Assembly: GCA_029820915.1 (NCBI GenBank)
Contig: JALGUI010000139.1
Coordinates: forward strand, 1-8,224
Reading direction: 5' to 3'
DNA from: Candidatus Zipacnadia bacterium
GTDB lineage: Bacteria > Armatimonadota > Zipacnadia > Zipacnadales > UBA5352
DNA length: 8,224 nt
Under the pieces are notes generated by a model. It was not told where the DNA came from. It was given only the letters and a program-made list of their open reading frames with translations, and ran no database searches. The translations under genes were made by a program, and so were the position numbers. Every line of letters begins with the position of its first letter. Positions within the stretch are counted from its first letter, which is position 1. Positions 5,991-8,224 of this stretch are shown here, in pieces.

Positions 5991-7262
5991 CTACTTCGCG
6001 GCCGTCGGTTCGGCCTCATCCTGCTCCGCCGGAGCGGCGGCACCATTGGGGCGGACGTAGAGCGCGATCACGACGGCCGTCCCGAGCTGCAGCAGGCCCA
6101 TCACCACGAAGGGCCAGCGCAGGCCGGTGGCCGAGGCCATCAGCCCGCCCATCAGCGGCCCGAGCGCGAACCCCAGGCACATGGCCGAGGTCGTGAGGCC
6201 GAAGGCGCGGCCGTACATGTCGGGGGAGACGCTGGTTCCGATCATGGCGTTCATCGCAGGGCTGCCGCCCCCCGACGCCAGGCCCCAGGCGATGCGCAGT
6301 CCGAAGAGCTGTGACAGCGTCTGCACGATCGCGTGCGGGATGCTGAACAGCGCCGAACCGGCGGTGGAGGCGATCAGCACGCGGCGGTGGCCGAGCCGGT
6401 CGCTGAAGCGGCCGATGATCAGGCAACTGATGCCCGCCGCCAGCCCGCCCACGCCCATGAGCTGCCCGGTGACCGTCGCCGCCCGGGCGCCGCCGGCGAT
6501 GCGCTCCACGAACAGCGGGAAGATCGGACCCACGAACGTGATCGCGAAGGCGGCCAGGAAGAACGCGGTCAGCAGCGCCGCCAGGCCCTTGCCGCCGAAC
6601 ACCTGGCGCAGGCCGTGGTTGCCGTTCGCGCACTGGCTCGGCGGCACGAAGCGCTCGCGCGCCCCGAAGAGCACGACGAAGCCCGCCACGGCCCACAGCA
6701 CTCCGCACACGTAGAACGGGATGCGGTAGCCGTAGCTGTCGGCCACCGCGCCGCCCAGCCACGGCCCTATCGAGTTGCCGCCGATCATCGCAGTCTGCAT
6801 CACGCCCATGGTGAAGCCGAGGCGCGCGCGCGGGGTGACGCTGGCGACCAGCGTGTTGCACGCCGTACCGGTGCCCGTCAGCGCCCCCTGGATCAGCCGC
6901 ATCACCACGAGCTGGTGGACGTTCTGCGCCAGGCCCATCAGGGCGATCATGATCGCGCCGCCGAACATGGCGCGCTGGAGCATGAGCTTGCGGCCGTAGC
7001 GGTCGGCGAGGGCCCCCCAGATCGGCTGGAAGATGGTGAGGCCCAGGCCCGCGGCGGTCATCGCCGCGCCCGCCCACACGCCCACCATGCGATCATCGGT
7101 CACGCCCAGGTCCCGCACGAAGAAGGGGAGGAAAGGCATTACGAAGGAGAAGCCTATCGCCGCCAACAAGTGCGCGAACCAGACGGCGTAGACGGTGCGC
7201 TGCCAGTGTGGATCAGGTGGCTCGTCCGCCTGCTCTCTCTGCCGCGTTTCTGCCGTCCCCAT
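5991..7262 (-). CDS. MFS transporter, 12 transmembrane segments, DHA1-type antiporter motifs
   Basis: 423-residue inner-membrane protein. TM1 starts near residue 24 (VYAVWFAHLLAAIGFSFVMP). Motif A is exact in the loop after TM2 (GALADRYGRK, 83-92) and recurs in the second half (GRFSDRLGHRR, 284-294). The antiporter signature motif C (G-x8-G-x3-GP-x2-GG) fits exactly in TM5 (Gly153 to Gly171) and again in TM11 (Gly355 to Gly373). The central loop is about 201-224, with a polar tail after 404. Motif C is typical of 12-TM drug:proton antiporters, so export of a small molecule or sugar derivative is more likely than uptake. The start at 7262 is the first ATG after the promoter; GGAGG lies 13 bases upstream, a rather long spacing. 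The gene converges with the sulfatase-like gene, only six bases separating the stop codons. The substrate is unknown. Confidence 0.9.
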   Translation of the reverse strand: MGTAETRQREQADEPPDPHWQRTVYAVWFAHLLAAIGFSFVMPFLPFFVRDLGVTDDRMVGVWAGAAMTAAGLGLTIFQPIWGALADRYGRKLMLQRAMFGGAIMIALMGLAQNVHQLVVMRLIQGALTGTGTACNTLVASVTPRARLGFTMGVMQTAMIGGNSIGPWLGGAVADSYGYRIPFYVCGVLWAVAGFVVLFGARERFVPPSQCANGNHGLRQVFGGKGLAALLTAFFLAAFAITFVGPIFPLFVERIAGGARAATVTGQLMGVGGLAAGISCLIIGRFSDRLGHRRVLIASTAGSALFSIPHAIVQTLSQLFGLRIAWGLASGGGSPAMNAMIGTSVSPDMYGRAFGLTTSAMCLGFALGPLMGGLMASATGLRWPFVVMGLLQLGTAVVIALYVRPNGAAAPAEQDEAEPTAAK

Positions 7263-7263
7263 G

Positions 7264-7335
7264 GGCGATTGCCGGCCTCCGACCGGGCCGCACGTACGAA
7301 CCAGGCTGCAGGGTCGCCAGCCGGCGATTGCCGGC
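7264..7335. repeat. Pair of 13-bp direct repeats in the MFS leader
   Basis: GGCGATTGCCGGC occurs at 7264-7276 and 7323-7335, exact, 59 bp apart start to start. One copy sits at the start codon and the other overlaps the palindrome at the transcription start. The arrangement suggests a paired binding site for a regulator, or RNA elements in the leader. Confidence 0.7.
7276..7280 (-). promoter_or_regulatory. Probable ribosome binding site of the MFS gene
   Basis: GGAGG on the minus strand lies 13 bases before ATG 7262-7260. The spacing is longer than optimal, and the copy of the 13-bp repeat (7264-7276) fills the gap, so anything bound to that repeat would block initiation. Confidence 0.4.
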
Positions 7336-7338
7336 AAT
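7327..7338. promoter_or_regulatory. Perfect 12-bp palindrome at the MFS promoter, probable operator
   Basis: ATTGCCGGCAAT is a perfect palindrome. It overlaps the last two bases of the predicted -10 box and covers the expected transcription start, the standard place for a repressor site. Flanking bases do not extend the symmetry. No regulator gene lies in the window. Confidence 0.5.
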
Positions 7339-7365
7339 GATACACCCGCACACCCGTGATAGCAA
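7337..7365 (-). promoter_or_regulatory. Sigma70-like promoter of the MFS gene
   Basis: On the minus strand TTGCTA (7365-7360) and TATCAT (7342-7337) are separated by exactly 17 bases. They match the -35 consensus at 4 of 6 and the -10 at 5 of 6. The expected start near 7330 gives a leader of about 68 bases before ATG 7262. In DNA this GC-rich such a match is unlikely by chance, and it sits in the right place. Confidence 0.6.
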
Positions 7366-7499
7366 GGCCCATCGTAACCGGGGGCAGCAGCCAGATTCGT
7401 GTGCCTGCCGGAGGGCACGTGTCCTTGTGCTGGCCCCAAGCGCGGCTGGGCAACCGCCCAAGCCCCCTGGGGGGGGCCGCCGCGAGCGCAGTGAGCGGG

Positions 7500-7521
7500 C
7501 CGACCTGCGAGAGCAGGTCGG
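7500..7521. repeat. 9-bp perfect hairpin with GAGA tetraloop
   Basis: CCGACCTGC pairs perfectly with GCAGGTCGG around the loop GAGA (7509-7512), a GNRA tetraloop if read on the plus strand. The next inverted repeat starts at the very next base. Confidence 0.85.
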
Positions 7522-7584
7522 AGGTGCCACCCCGGCCCGTCGTGCTCTCACGTTCAAGCTCACCACCGGGCCGGGGTGGAACCT
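7522..7584. repeat. 18-bp inverted repeat with one mismatch
   Basis: Arms 7522-7539 and 7567-7584 pair over 18 positions with a single G-A mismatch (7526/7580); the inner 13 bp (CCACCCCGGCCCG) are perfect. The loop is 27 bases without strong inner structure. This is the longest palindromic arm in the window. Confidence 0.85.
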
Positions 7585-7588
7585 GCGC

Positions 7589-7619
7589 CGCGCGCCCCTG
7601 CCAACGCAGGGGGCGCGCG
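7589..7619. repeat. 13-bp hairpin with one bulge and a tetraloop
   Basis: CCCCTGC and GCAGGGG pair around CAAC (7602-7605). After a single bulged G (7613), six more pairs continue outward (7589-7594 with 7614-7619). It shares the CCTGC-tetraloop-GCAGG apex with the hairpin at 7500-7521. Confidence 0.75.
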
Positions 7620-7633
7620 CCGCACTCCTCGCG

Positions 7634-7650
7634 CGAACGCTTCGCGTTCG
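7634..7650. repeat. 7-bp hairpin with triloop
   Basis: CGAACGC pairs perfectly with GCGTTCG around TTC (7641-7643). The apex GC-NNN-GC is the same as in the two hairpins at 7673-7691 and 7710-7728. Confidence 0.75.
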
Positions 7651-7665
7651 ACGCTCGGAGCGGCC

Positions 7666-7729
7666 CCTCCAGGAGGACGCCTGGCGTCCTCAATGATGGT
7701 GACATCCTGGAGGATGCGAAGCATCCTCA
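7666..7729. repeat. Two diverged copies of a 27-nt hairpin unit with a compensatory change
   Basis: Units 7666-7692 and 7703-7729 match at 20 of 27 positions. Each holds an 8-bp perfect stem with a triloop: GAGGACGC-CTG-GCGTCCTC and GAGGATGC-GAA-GCATCCTC. The one stem difference, C to T at unit position 13, is matched by G to A at position 21, keeping the pair. The loop is free to vary. This points to a conserved fold rather than conserved sequence. Confidence 0.75.
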
Positions 7730-7803
7730 CGGCAACGATGCGCGGCCGTGTGCGAAGTGCTGTCTCAGGCACAGGAATTCAGATGCTGCCGTAACCGCGG
7801 GTT

Positions 7804-7817
7804 CACGGCGCGCCGTG
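7804..7817. repeat. Perfect 14-bp palindrome downstream of the PL22-like gene
   Basis: CACGGCGCGCCGTG is its own reverse complement and lies 38-51 bases beyond the stop codon of the minus-strand PL22-like gene. It could fold as a short hairpin in the 3' end of that transcript, but no T-run follows, so a terminator role is uncertain. Confidence 0.5.
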
Positions 7818-7854
7818 GCCCGGGGTGAGCGCTCCCGTACTCCCTGCCATCCCT

Positions 7855-8224
7855 TCAGAGATCGTCGAGCCACCCCTCCTGCAGTCTCGCCCCGTACACC
7901 TGTGGGCGCCCGTCGCGGCGGGCGGCGAAGATCAGCCAGCGGTTGTCGGCCGTCAGGTACGGGTGCGCGTGCGCCCACTGCTTGCCATCGTAGACCGTCC
8001 GGCTGAAGACCGCCCGGCGGCACCGCCCGGACTCGAAGCCGCCGATGTAGAGGGGGACGCCCTCCTCGCCGGTGTCCCCGATCCAGTAGCGTCCGCACGC
8101 CGAGACGCTCACATGCCCGAAACGCAGGTCGCCCGAGCACACGAGCTGCGGCCCCGCGTCGCCCACTCTGGCGGTCCACACGTTGCCCGCGCCGTCGGGG
8201 TCGCGGCCGGTGGAGAAGAAGATG
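7855..8224 (-). CDS. Oligogalacturonate-lyase-like (PL22) beta-propeller, C-terminal fragment
   Basis: The frame is open from the right edge to TGA at 7857-7855 (about 123 residues); the start lies outside the window. Repeated strand patterns of TolB-like propeller blades are visible: IFFSTGRDPDGAGNVWTA, HVSVSACGRYWIGDTG, HPYLTADNRWLIFAARRDGR then PQVYGARL. The motif KQWAHAHPYLT gives Gln-x2-His-x-His, the spacing I recall for the manganese ligands of the Yersinia enzyme (Gln350, His353, His355), and the upstream GHVS histidine could be the fourth ligand. PL22 enzymes cleave short oligogalacturonides in the cytoplasm by beta-elimination. The proton-abstracting Arg would be in the missing part, so substrate and activity are not proven; a general TolB-like propeller is the alternative. 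It lies on the same strand as the MFS gene but 592 bp upstream, with a separate MFS promoter between. Confidence 0.72.
   Translation of the reverse strand, partial: IFFSTGRDPDGAGNVWTARVGDAGPQLVCSGDLRFGHVSVSACGRYWIGDTGEEGVPLYIGGFESGRCRRAVFSRTVYDGKQWAHAHPYLTADNRWLIFAARRDGRPQVYGARLQEGWLDDL

Larger units (their letters stand above)
7500..7728. repeat. Cluster of tightly packed hairpins, REP/BIME-like or structured RNA
   Basis: Six strong inverted repeats and one weak one follow nearly end to end: 7500-7521, 7522-7584, 7589-7619, 7634-7650, 7652-7662 (weak, 4 bp), 7673-7691 and 7710-7728. Most have 7-13 bp stems and loops of only 3-4 bases. No T-run follows any of them on either strand, so they are not ordinary intrinsic terminators. 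Compact GC-rich stems in an intergenic region resemble REP/BIME clusters; a noncoding RNA is the alternative. Confidence 0.7.
7366..7854. other. Noncoding, hairpin-rich intergenic region
   Basis: This 489-base stretch lies between the MFS promoter and the stop codon of the PL22-like gene. Frames across it give only low-complexity Arg/Pro/Ala/Ser-rich sequence with no recognisable protein, so I call it noncoding. It holds a small hairpin at 7447-7460 (TGGGC, loop AACC, GCCCA), a run of eight G at 7469-7476, the hairpin cluster 7500-7728 and a 14-bp palindrome at 7804-7817. No tRNA or rRNA is visible. Confidence 0.7.

Noticed and set aside
7522..7584. Terminal inverted repeats of an insertion sequence
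   Set aside because: Only 27 bases lie between the arms, with no transposase and no flanking target duplication.
7500..7728. Hairpins as intrinsic terminators
   Set aside because: No stem is followed by a T-run on either strand, and one terminator would not need six strong hairpins.
7500..7728. CRISPR array in the intergenic region
   Set aside because: Repeat units differ in sequence and length and there are no regular spacers.
7356..8006. Plus-strand open frame of 216 codons across the hairpin region
   Set aside because: Arg/Pro/Ser-rich sequence without recognisable motifs; it overlaps the PL22-like gene antisense and crosses all the hairpins.

Overview
The window is very GC-rich bacterial DNA with dense genes, good Shine-Dalgarno sites, one GTG start and a sigma70-like promoter. 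A secreted multidomain carbohydrate-active-like protein, a sulfatase-superfamily enzyme and a PL22-like lyase lie together. That repertoire suits an environmental polysaccharide degrader such as Planctomycetota, Armatimonadota, Hydrogenedentota or a related group. The phylum is inferred from gene content only; the window has no rRNA or other marker gene.

Layout. Positions 1-3647 (minus) hold one very large secreted protein: signal peptide, probable (beta/alpha)8 barrel, beta-sandwich, jelly roll, helical segment, Ig-like domains and a second carbohydrate-binding-like jelly roll that runs off the left edge. Two length changes break its reading frame: an extra CG unit in a short CG tract (1512-1518) and an exact 28-bp tandem duplication (470-525). 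The two insertions add up to 30 bases, so the frame at the left edge equals the frame at the start codon. A 163-bp divergent spacer (3648-3810) leads to a plus-strand pair: an HpcH/HpaI-family aldolase (3811-4563) and, 44 bp later, a sulfatase/phosphodiesterase-like enzyme (4608-5984) with Thr where sulfatases carry the formylglycine Cys/Ser. It converges, with only 6 bp between stop codons, on a minus-strand MFS transporter (5991-7262) that has antiporter motif C in both halves. The transporter has its own promoter, with a perfect 12-bp palindrome at the -10/+1 position. At the right edge (7855-8224, minus) is the C-terminal part of an oligogalacturonate-lyase-like beta-propeller with an intact Gln-x2-His-x-His metal motif.

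The least explained part is the noncoding stretch 7366-7854. Between 7500 and 7728 at least six strong hairpins lie almost end to end. They fall into two shape classes (CTGC-tetraloop-GCAG and GC-triloop-GC). Two of them are diverged copies of one 27-nt unit, with a compensatory base-pair change. It looks like a REP/BIME-like repeat cluster or a structured RNA and is the best candidate for something undescribed.

How the genes may work together (inference): extracellular glycan binding or cleavage by the large protein, uronate-oligomer cleavage by the PL22-like enzyme, and retro-aldol cleavage of a 2-keto-3-deoxy sugar acid by the aldolase would fit catabolism of a uronic-acid-rich, perhaps decorated, polysaccharide. 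The transporter motifs suggest export by proton antiport rather than sugar uptake. The substrate cannot be read from the sequence.
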